NCBI RefSeq assembly: GCF_025996515.1
Contig: NZ_BLRH01000035.1
Span: 1 to 64,000 of the forward strand
Direction of reading: 5' to 3'
From: Rhizohabitans arisaemae
Lineage (GTDB): Bacteria > Actinomycetota > Actinomycetes > Streptosporangiales > Streptosporangiaceae
Length of the DNA stretch: 64,000 nt
Under the pieces are notes generated by a model. It was not told the origin of the DNA, ran no database searches, and saw only the letters and a program-made list of their open reading frames with translations. The translations under genes and the position numbers were made by a program. Positions within the stretch are counted from its first letter, which is position 1. Each line of letters starts with the position of its first letter. This document shows positions 51,701 through 57,901 of the stretch, one piece after another.

Positions 51701-52453
51701 GCCGCGGAAGAGGTACCCGGGCTGGCTGTCGACGCTGACCCCGCGGGCACGGGGCCGCCAGTGCCGTCCGGCCTCGGGGTCGTCGGCCAGCCGCCAGCCC
51801 CATGACGCCAGGGCCAGCTCACCGGCCTGCTCGGCCGACCACTGCTCGGCCAGTATGCGGAGCTTCTGATCGGGAAAGCAGAGGTCGGCCTGGTACAGGG
51901 TGATCGCCCGGCCGCCGCCTCCGGCGGTGTGCGCTTGGCCCACCACCGCGACCACCGCCTCGTAGTCGGCCGACCAGAGCCCGGCTCCGCTGAAGCCGCG
52001 GGCCAGCGGGTCGGCCGAGCCGGTGGCCAGCCGGATCCACCCGTAGCCCAGTGCCGCGTTCACCTGCCCGGAGCTGACATCGCCCAGTGCGTCACCGCCG
52101 GGGAACCCGAACGCCCACCACCCGCGGCCGGTCAGGCTACCCGGCTGCGGGCAGAGCAGCCGGGCGGGCCGCACACCTGGGGGAATGTCCTCATCCAAGG
52201 TGAGTAACGCCAGGTCCATGATGCCGGGCTGCGCGATGACGACCGAGGTCACCCGGCGGCGGTCACCCGCTGGATCGGATTTGGGGAAGGCCAGCCACAG
52301 CGGTTCCCGGATGACCCCGTCGCGCTGGACGACATGGGCGGCGGTCAGGGCCCGGCGGGAGTCGATGACCACGGCGGCGCCCAGAGGCGTGTAATCGACC
52401 TCGGAGGAGTGGACCGAGGCGTTCCAGGAATCGGCGGCAGGCCCTGCGGTCAT
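48725..52453 (-). CDS. Trypsin-like protease - STAND NTPase - WD40 protein
   Basis: A 1242-residue three-part protein. Residues 1-200 are a trypsin-like peptidase with an apparent triad H40 (ALTAAHVV), D80 (GIMDLALLTLD), S155 (GFSGAGLW). Residues about 245-520 are a P-loop NTPase of NACHT/STAND type: GSPGVGKS (277-284) and LIDALDEA (Walker B, D369-D372). A helical region follows, then ten WD40 repeats (about 763-1195) and a degenerate blade. No signal peptide, so it acts in the cytoplasm. In such proteins the WD40 part senses, the NTPase oligomerises and the protease executes, a conflict or cell-death role (inference from architecture). The Trypco gene 9 bp upstream supports this. Confidence 0.88.
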   Translation of the reverse strand: MTAGPAADSWNASVHSSEVDYTPLGAAVVIDSRRALTAAHVVQRDGVIREPLWLAFPKSDPAGDRRRVTSVVIAQPGIMDLALLTLDEDIPPGVRPARLLCPQPGSLTGRGWWAFGFPGGDALGDVSSGQVNAALGYGWIRLATGSADPLARGFSGAGLWSADYEAVVAVVGQAHTAGGGGRAITLYQADLCFPDQKLRILAEQWSAEQAGELALASWGWRLADDPEAGRHWRPRARGVSVDSQPGYLFRGRTAALTAITGWLERERPDRRVLVVTGSPGVGKSAVMGRIVTTADPGIRAVLPLSDDAVRAPAGSVACAVHVKGKTALEVAVEIARAASATLPESLDDFEPTMAAALDERRGRFNVLIDALDEATSPAQARAVITRIVLPLVDTCAARGAQVIVASRRRDDEGDLLSGFGTAARLVNLDDPAFFAPEDLTAYALANLRLNGEERAGNPYVGDHTAVPVAAAIAVRSGQNFLITGLVARAHGLHDTQPADLDRLTFPDSVEDALGAYLNRLPDVGPVSATAALTALAFAEAPGMDLDLWLTAISALNRAEPTAGQLSRFARSSAANFLIESSTPDAQAHVDRDSDGIPVFRLFHQALNDVLLTAQIRHSPRQADEDALTQAFLRVAEWQSWAAASSYLLRSLPGHAARAGKLDHLLADDDFLLYADLPRLVLEADRSPSPHVRSQVRLITLTPHAIAAPAATRAAMFSITAALIDLPPRYRANDRSMPYLAAWASSRPRADQALLTGHTGGVNAVCAFTFDRRTLLATGGDDGTVRIWDPTTSHPIANLTGHTSGIRTVCAFTANDRTLLATTGYDRTVRIWDPTTSHPIANLTGHTSGIRTVCAFTANDRTLLASAGYDRTIRIWDPTTSHPIANLTGHTGTVNAICAFTSDGRTLLATAGTDQIVRIWDPTTSHPIANLTGHTSGIRTVCAFTANGRTLLATSGEDRTIRIWDPTTGHPINNPLTGHTNWVLGICAFTANDRTLLATTSDDGTIRIWDPTTGHPINNPLTGHSWGVRAICAFTANDRTLLASAGYDRTIRIWDPTTSHPIANLTGHTGGVNAVCAFTANGRTLLASASYDGTVRIWDPTTSHPIANLTGHTGGVHTVCAFTANDRTLLATTGYDGTVRIWDPTTSHPIANLTGHTGGVNAVCAFTANGRTLLASASDDGTVRIWDPATAICEMIIPTHDPALSCTQADDLLVVGLETGILAIRLNPSPGRPSACPGASMAP
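48869..50167 (-). repeat. Ten near-identical WD40 repeats, 129-132 bp period
   Basis: Ten repeats of 43-44 codons, each built on LTGH, VCAFTAN, RTLLA and RIWDPTTSHPIAN, nearly identical at DNA level. Most variation is in the five or six residues after GH and in the TGYDRT/SDDGT loop, the exposed face of the propeller. Two repeats are one codon longer (GHPINNP). A further degenerate unit follows. They are coding and have no spacers, so they are not a CRISPR array. Confidence 0.92.
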
Positions 52454-52462
52454 GACGATCGG

Positions 52463-52789
52463 TCAGGCGGCCGGATCGGGTGTGGGCCGCCAGGTCAGGG
52501 TGATCTCGAAGTTGCCCTCGGTGCCGGCTTTGGCCACCAGCCAGTTCATCGTCCCCGTCACCTTGACGCCGAACTTCACCTGGATCTCGTCCGGAGTGAT
52601 CCGCCGGGCCTGATCCAGCACCACCTGTGCCGCCGCGACCGCCGGGCCGATCGCCTGACGAACCCGTCCGACGATCTCCTCGGCGCTGCTCGCGGGCTGG
52701 TATCCGGCGGGCGGCTCGATCTCAAACTGGACCGTCGTGCTGTCGTCCAGCTGGTACGTGACAACCTGGGACGGCAAGGGCGCTCCCAT
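52463..52789 (-). CDS. Trypsin-co-occurring domain protein (CU044_2847-like)
   Basis: A 108-residue protein opening VVTYQLDDSTTVQFEIEPPA and ending VKFGVKVTGTMNWLVAKAG then FEITLTWRP. This pattern is known to me as the small domain found beside trypsin-like conflict proteins (Trypco). The start at 52789 fits the domain; the longer frame adds non-coding-like residues. It sits 9 bp before the protease-NTPase gene and so is almost certainly its partner, perhaps an inhibitor or sensor (inference). Confidence 0.78.
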   Translation of the reverse strand: MGAPLPSQVVTYQLDDSTTVQFEIEPPAGYQPASSAEEIVGRVRQAIGPAVAAAQVVLDQARRITPDEIQVKFGVKVTGTMNWLVAKAGTEGNFEITLTWRPTPDPAA

Positions 52790-52885
52790 CACGGAACGGA
52801 TCGAGAAAGACCGGCTACCACGGCCGGCCTGTGGTACACGAACCAATCCGGACGCCGCCCCCGACCGGCGTACTTGACGGAAATC

Positions 52886-53290
52886 CTATCCAGCTGCATC
52901 CACTTTGGGACCGGCATAGTGAGGAATGTCCTGGACCGCACCAAGGGCCGCTATCGGCCTCCTGGACACGGTAGGGAGTCCGGAGGCGAGGGCTTTCTCG
53001 TAGTGGCTGAGCAGGGTTTGGGCGACGGAGACGGCGACGGTGTCGTGGGGCGGGGTGAAGACCTCGTTGACCACGGGGATCTGGGCGGGGTGGACGCAGG
53101 CGCGGCCGAAGGAGCCGAGGTGTTTCAACGCATGGGTTGAGATGTACAGCGCGTCGAGGTCGCGGATTTCGATGCTCACCGAGGCGGTGGGCGGGTCGAT
53201 GTCGGCGGCGACGACTTGGGATCGGGCCCAGAGGAGTTCGGGGCCGGGGCGACGCCGAGGTCGGCCTCGCCGAGCAGGTGGAGAGCCACC
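52886..53290 (-). pseudogene. HpcH/HpaI aldolase / CoA-ester lyase, 5'-truncated and frameshifted
   Basis: The C-terminal third is intact in one frame: SIEIRDLDALYISTHALKHL and SFGRACVHPAQIPVVNEVFT, the hallmark of citrate-lyase-beta-like CoA lyases, then VSVAQTLLSHYEKALASGLP. Immediately upstream the similarity jumps frame: VALHLLGEADLGVA in one, PELLWARSQVVAADIDPPTA in another, meeting near 53245. Everything N-terminal to about 53290 is gone, replaced by half of an IclR gene. Confidence 0.75.
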
Positions 53291-53672
53291 GCGAAGTCCG
53301 GATGACCGTCACCATCGGCTGGCTGCACGCCGGCTCCTCCTCCAAAGCGATCCTGGCCGCCCCGTCCGACCGTGAGGTCGGCGAGTTCCTCCGCACCCGG
53401 CCGCTGGAGGCGCTGACCCCGCACACCCTGGTCACCCGGGAAGCCGTCCTGGCCGAGATCGGCCGGATCCGGAGCCTCGGCTACGCCGAAAGCGTCGGCG
53501 AACGCCAGTCCGCCGCGGGCAGCGTCGCGGCCGCCGTACTCCGCTCCGACGGCACGGTCCTCGGCTCGGTCTCCATCTGCGCCACATCACCCGCTTCGAC
53601 AAGGCCACCCGCGCCGCCTACGGCCCCCTCGTCGCCACCGTCATCCGCCCCGCCATCCCCGCCCCCCTCTGA
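53290..53672 (+). pseudogene. IclR-family regulator, C-terminal half, frameshifted
   Basis: The + strand encodes the IclR effector domain: VTIGWLHAGSSSKAILAAPS, FLRTRPLEALTPHTLVTREA, YAESVGERQSAAGSVAAAVL, and VLGSVSICA. Past 53585 the similarity continues in another frame (HITRFDKATRAAYGPLVATV). The HTH half is absent. It abuts the truncated lyase head to head, as expected if one deletion removed the 5' halves and the divergent promoter. Confidence 0.75.
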
Positions 53673-53677
53673 CCCCT

Positions 53678-54313
53678 TCACGCGGCTCGGGGAAACCACG
53701 TGCCCAGATGGCGGCACAGTTCGTTGAACGCCGGATCCTGACAGTGCCGTACGGAGATCTTCTCGGCGAGCCGTCGGAACGCCGCGTTGGACCGGTCGGC
53801 CCGATGCTTACGCCGCAGATGTTCCAACGCCTCCTTCGGATCCGGCGGCTTGAGATCTCCCTCAGGCCAGTGTCCGCTTACCGCGAGGATCTTCCGGAAC
53901 TCGCTGGGACACTTCAGCGCTTGGGCGACATGCGGATTGTCCTGCCAGACCCACGCCTCCAGCTCGGGTTCGATCACCACCACGGCAAACTCGTTCCACA
54001 CCTGGCCAAGGGAACGGCTGATGTGCTCGTGGATCGCTTTCGGGCCGGGACTTCCGTCCCACGCCACGTCGAGCATCACCACCGCCCTGCCGTGAGACCG
54101 TTCGAACGGACTGAGCAGCTGACGCGCGGTGCCGTACACCCCCGGGTCCTTGGTCGGCGCGACGATGACGTCGACGCTCGGATCGAAGGTGAATTGGCCG
54201 CAGCCGAGGCTCCGGTGGAAGTGGGGACGGTCGAGGAAACCCCGGAGCATCTGTTCCATGGCGGCATCGGCCACCAGGAAGACGACGTCCCGATCGGGGG
54301 GCTGACCGGTCAC
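53678..54313 (-). CDS. Toprim/DUF4276-like effector, MAD4-like
   Basis: A 211-residue protein encoded with the upstream ATPase. Motifs: VVFLVADAAMEQMLRGFL at the start, VVMLDVAWDG (acidic strand) and VVVIEPELEAWVWQDNPHVA, which resembles the PEIEAW signature of Toprim-like DUF4276/DUF4435 effectors. A nuclease-like fold is likely. From memory the sequence resembles MAD4 of the methylation-associated defence system; PARIS AriB is the alternative relative. The GTG start at 54313 overlaps the ATPase stop by 4 nt, so subunits are made in concert. Confidence 0.65.
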   Translation of the reverse strand: MTGQPPDRDVVFLVADAAMEQMLRGFLDRPHFHRSLGCGQFTFDPSVDVIVAPTKDPGVYGTARQLLSPFERSHGRAVVMLDVAWDGSPGPKAIHEHISRSLGQVWNEFAVVVIEPELEAWVWQDNPHVAQALKCPSEFRKILAVSGHWPEGDLKPPDPKEALEHLRRKHRADRSNAAFRRLAEKISVRHCQDPAFNELCRHLGTWFPRAA

Positions 54314-55614
54314 GAGAGGACTCCCGCGGCGAAGAGAGTGCCGATGTCGATGGACCCCTGCCAGTCGCGCAGCCGGGGATGCTGTTTGCCCGGAATGACG
54401 GTGACGGCTCCGGTGGGGTCGATGCGGGCGGTGAGCACGTCGGCGAGGTCGGTGGCGGCGAGCACGATCGGGGAGTGGGTGGAGACCCAGACCTGCGAGT
54501 CGTAGAGCGAGCTGAGCGACTGGACGACGGTCTCGATCGCGCGGGGATGGATTCCGTTCTCGGGCTCCTCGGTCACCAGTAGGCGCGGCAGAGCCGCACC
54601 GTCCAGGTACGGCAGAAGCGAGAGCGCGAGAATCCGCAGGGTACCGTCGGAGAGGCCTGAGGAGGTGACCCGGTAGCCCCCGGTGTATTCGACCGCGAAG
54701 TAGGCATGGTGGTCCTCCTCCCGCTCGACCACGCGGATCCGTTCGACCTGGGGCAGGGCGGTGCGCACGTGATCGACCCATGAGGCGAACCGCTCAGGGT
54801 CGGACTCCTGCAGCGCGAGGGCCAGCCACGGGATGCTCAACCCGGAGGGTTCCAGTAGTTCCGGCATACCGGGAGGCACCGGACGGCGCAGTGCGGTCCA
54901 GTCGGGTTCGAAGAAGACGACGTCTTCCTGCAGCAGCGATGCGAACCAGAGTGCGGCGGGAAAGAGGGTCGGATCAGCTGGGGTCGCGCCGAGGGCCGGC
55001 TGGCTGGGCGGGATCCGCAGGGGTGGGATGCCGCTTTCGTTCGCGGTGGTCTCCGGGAAGAACCGGGTGCTGGGTTTTAGATCACGAAGAATCACGGGCT
55101 GCCAGGACGAAGGGGAGATTCCGTTCTCGGCGGTAAAGAGGCGACCCGGCATGAATCCAAATGAGGCCGGGAGGTCCCGTTGGCTGGAGAACAGGTACAG
55201 GTTCTCGAAGGCCACGCTCAGCTCGTGCGGGGAGACACTCAGGCACAACTCATAACGGATGTGGGTGAACGGATCCCTGGCCGGTCCGCTGCCGGAGGCG
55301 CCGGTGAGCAGGTCGGCCACCTTGTCGGGGAGACGTGCCTCGATCGCGAAGGAGACGGAGCTCCCATGGCCTCGGTGGAGTAACTCGGTGAGGGTGGAAG
55401 CACGGGCTGGAATGCCCCGGCGTTGCCGCCCCAGGAACACCCGGCTCAATCCCTGGTGTTGGCCGCCGAGCATCATCTCACCGAGGAGGGTGGGGATGTC
55501 GAGCATCGTTGTCTTCCCGGCTCCGTTGGCCCCGGCCAGCACGTGATAGCGGTCGAGATCGATACTCAGCTCGCGGAAACAGCGGTAGTTGTGCGCCTCG
55601 ATCTTAGTGATCAC
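54310..55614 (-). CDS. AAA/ABC-type ATPase (OLD/AAA_15-AAA_21 class), MAD3-like
   Basis: A 434-residue ATPase: N-terminal ITKIEAHNYRCFRELSIDLD and Walker A LAGANGAGKTTM, ABC-like signature SSGLSDGTLRILAL, Walker B RLLVTEEPENGIHP, switch His in VWVSTHSPIVL. This is the SMC-like fold of OLD-family defence ATPases. It pairs with the Toprim-like gene downstream. Such two-gene systems sense phage proteins and trigger nuclease or translation arrest. My identification as MAD3-like is by memory only; the methyltransferase and other MAD genes are not next to it. Confidence 0.75.
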   Translation of the reverse strand: MITKIEAHNYRCFRELSIDLDRYHVLAGANGAGKTTMLDIPTLLGEMMLGGQHQGLSRVFLGRQRRGIPARASTLTELLHRGHGSSVSFAIEARLPDKVADLLTGASGSGPARDPFTHIRYELCLSVSPHELSVAFENLYLFSSQRDLPASFGFMPGRLFTAENGISPSSWQPVILRDLKPSTRFFPETTANESGIPPLRIPPSQPALGATPADPTLFPAALWFASLLQEDVVFFEPDWTALRRPVPPGMPELLEPSGLSIPWLALALQESDPERFASWVDHVRTALPQVERIRVVEREEDHHAYFAVEYTGGYRVTSSGLSDGTLRILALSLLPYLDGAALPRLLVTEEPENGIHPRAIETVVQSLSSLYDSQVWVSTHSPIVLAATDLADVLTARIDPTGAVTVIPGKQHPRLRDWQGSIDIGTLFAAGVLS

Positions 55615-55833
55615 GTTGTTGCTCCTGGCATGGGGTCTGCGTCACGGAACCGGGTGATATGCGAGGAGGTGGTTCCGGTTACGACACCCTTCCGCCTTCG
55701 GACGAGCATGTAGGCGATGTCCTTTTTGCCGAGTCGGATGCGAGGTTGTGGCCTCACCTGGCAGGCCTGTGCCCACTTTAGAGGTTGTGCCGCACCGGCG
55801 GGTTGATACCCGGGAGGTCTCCGGCGTGGTGGG

Positions 55834-56580
55834 TTATCTGCCGCCGGCGGCGTCGATGAAGGTGCCGGTGATGTAGGAGGCCTGGTCGGAGAGGAGCCAG
55901 AGGATCGCTTCGGCCACTTCCTCGGGGTAGCCGCCGCGGCGCATCGGGAGGTTCGGGCCGATTCTGTCCACTCGACCGGGTTCGCCGCCGTCGGCGTGGA
56001 TGCCGGTGTGGATGATGCCGGGGCGTACCGCGTTCACCCGGATGCCCTCGGCGGCGACCTCCAAGGCGAGACCGATGGTGAGCGAGTCCACCGCGCCTTT
56101 GCTCGCCGCGTAGTCGACGTACTCGCCCGGGGAGCCGAGGCGGGCGGCGGCGGAGGAGACGTTGACGATGGCCCCGCCGGCGCCGCCGTGCGCGGTGGAC
56201 ATGCGCAGGACCGCGTGTTTGGCGCAGAGCAGGTAGCCGACGACGTTGGTGGTGAGCACACGCCGGATCCGGTCTTCGTCGAGTTGGTCGACCCGGCACT
56301 GGGTGAACAGGATTCCGGCGTTGTTCACCAGTGCGGTGAGCGGGCCGAGCTGCTTGTCGACGGTGGTGAAGAGCCGTTCGACCTCCGATTCGCGGCCGGT
56401 GTCCGCTTGGACGGCGACCGCCTCACCGCCTTCTTCGGCGATCCGGGCGACGACCTCGGCGGCCGCGTCGGCGTTGGCGCGGTAGTTGACACAGACGCGA
56501 TACCCCCGGCGGGCGGCAAGTAGCGCCGTCGCCGCCCCGATGCCGCGGCTCGCCCCGGTGATCAACAGGATTCCGGACAT
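55834..56580 (-). CDS. Short-chain dehydrogenase/reductase (SDR)
   Basis: A 248-residue SDR with TGASRGIGAATAL (NAD(P) binding), VNNAGILF, the Ser of VNVSSAAARLG and the YxxxK motif YVDYAASKGAV, then INGxRPG-like IRVNAVRPGIIHTGIH. It reduces a ketone or oxidises an alcohol; the substrate is not inferable. It stands alone, 178 bp from a small divergent frame. Confidence 0.93.
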   Translation of the reverse strand: MSGILLITGASRGIGAATALLAARRGYRVCVNYRANADAAAEVVARIAEEGGEAVAVQADTGRESEVERLFTTVDKQLGPLTALVNNAGILFTQCRVDQLDEDRIRRVLTTNVVGYLLCAKHAVLRMSTAHGGAGGAIVNVSSAAARLGSPGEYVDYAASKGAVDSLTIGLALEVAAEGIRVNAVRPGIIHTGIHADGGEPGRVDRIGPNLPMRRGGYPEEVAEAILWLLSDQASYITGTFIDAAGGR

Positions 56581-56758
56581 ATCTGAGTATCACATTCCTG
56601 TGATTGACGATGTGACCGAGCGGATGTGCCGTCCGTTACGGACTGCGCCTGCCGAGGCCGTCGCCCTCGGCTTCCGACCAGGATCGTACGGTTGTCGGCC
56701 GAACACGGCGGCGCCATACGAACCGGATCGCGAGCACCGGCAACGAGAGGGTGTGACG

Positions 56759-56887
56759 ATGATGGATCGGGCAACCTCACCGAATGCCGGGACCGAGCGG
56801 AGGACACGTCACCAGTCGTTTGTCGAGCCGGTCGCGCCGTGCACGCAGATCGACGACTTCGAGGGTGAACGGCCGCCGAATCAGTAG
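56759..56887 (+). CDS. Possible 42-residue peptide gene
   Basis: Tandem ATGs at 56759 and 56762 follow GAGAGGGTG. The peptide (MMDRATSPNAGTERRTRHQS start, FEGERPPNQ end) has one Cys and no hydrophobic stretch, so it is not a secreted signal peptide. It is divergent from the SDR and its end overlaps the phosphotransferase 3' end by 7 bp. Whether it is translated is uncertain; no modifying-enzyme gene accompanies it. Confidence 0.3.
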   Translation: MMDRATSPNAGTERRTRHQSFVEPVAPCTQIDDFEGERPPNQ

Positions 56888-57525
56888 GAGTCGCGGAGAC
56901 GCCGGATCTCGGCGTCGGAGAGCTCCGGCAGGCCGTACTCGGCGAGGAACGCGCGACCGAGCCGGTCACCGTCGCCGAAGTTGTGGTCCAGGCTCCACAG
57001 CGCCGCGGCGAGGTCCACCTCGGGTGGGGCGAGCCCGGCGTCGCCGAGGTCGATGTAGCCGGTCACCGCGAGCCCGTCGATGAGGATGTTGGGCAGGCAG
57101 GCGTCCCCGTGGGTGACCGCCGAATCCGGCGCCGCCGTCCCGAACGGGCAGTCGTCCGGGTCGAGGGAGTGGATCCGACGCAGTGCCCGGGCGAGCAGCC
57201 GGACCACGTCGAGGGGGCGGGCCAGGTGCCGGGTGAGGTCTTCTCCGGGTAGTTCGGTGGTGAGCAGGCATTCGACGTCGTCGAACGCATGCCAGCCGCG
57301 GACTTCGGGGATGGGTATCCGCCCGGCGAACCAGGTCAGCCGATCCCGCTCGGCGGTCAGGTCCTCGGCGGAGACCTTGAGGTACACGCACTCGCCGCCG
57401 GTCAGCGTGAGCCGGTGGACCGTGTTCTCCTCCCGGCCGAGCACCTGGCGCCAGGCCGTCGGCCGTTCACCGAGCGTTTCCGCGACCCACTCGTGGATCC
57501 GGTACGGCTGAAGTGTCTCCGTCAT
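56881..57525 (-). CDS. Aminoglycoside-phosphotransferase-family (APH) protein
   Basis: A 214-residue kinase-fold protein. Key motifs are the brenner-type SAVTHGDACLPNIL (H-G-D and Asn) and the metal-binding GYIDLGDAGLAPPEVDLAAAL. The N-lobe is short (VYLKVSAEDLTAERDRLTWF). It resembles APH(3')-like resistance kinases, but environmental members often phosphorylate other metabolites, so resistance is not proven. The start at 57525 gives MTETLQPYRIHEWVAETLGE; the frame extends upstream without a clear ribosome site. Confidence 0.88.
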   Translation of the reverse strand: MTETLQPYRIHEWVAETLGERPTAWRQVLGREENTVHRLTLTGGECVYLKVSAEDLTAERDRLTWFAGRIPIPEVRGWHAFDDVECLLTTELPGEDLTRHLARPLDVVRLLARALRRIHSLDPDDCPFGTAAPDSAVTHGDACLPNILIDGLAVTGYIDLGDAGLAPPEVDLAAALWSLDHNFGDGDRLGRAFLAEYGLPELSDAEIRRLRDSY

Positions 57526-57901
57526 CGCGGCCCCCGCCGATCTCGCCCTGTTCCCGGGCGGATGTGTCCGTACGGCGTGGTGTCCGAGGTGTCCCGCCGA
57601 CCGTGGCCCGATCAGGCTACCGCGTGGGCCGGCGACGACCTGCCGGGTTTCCGTGGCGCAGCCCGTACATCGCCGAGGTCGTGCACATACTGATAAATCA
57701 CCAAAAATCATAATAAAGGCGGTAAGCAAGGTGGATTTGAGATAACGATCAGCTGGCAATGTAAGCATTTGTGCTCGGTGAAGTGCTGACTTGTCCTTTG
57801 CGTGGATCTACCATCATTGTTCGCACGACAATGCGGAAGATCCCAGCCAATGGGGTTTTCCTCGGGGTGCTTACCGGTGGCCTCACCCCCTTGGAGGGAC
57901 A
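57526..57901. other. AT-richer intergenic region between two genes
   Basis: The stretch 57690-57790 (CACCAAAAATCATAATAAAG, then GATTTGAGATAACGATCAGC) is the most AT-rich in this part of the window and is the likely promoter of the metalloprotease gene. No RNA or gene recognised. The in-frame ATG at 57791 is inside this region and would add a non-coding-like N-terminus. Confidence 0.4.

Noticed and set aside
54314-54781. Upstream extension of the MAD4-like protein by about 155 residues of Arg/Pro-rich sequence
   Set aside because: It is another frame of the ATPase gene; the GTG at 54313 with a 4-nt overlap gives a normal protein.
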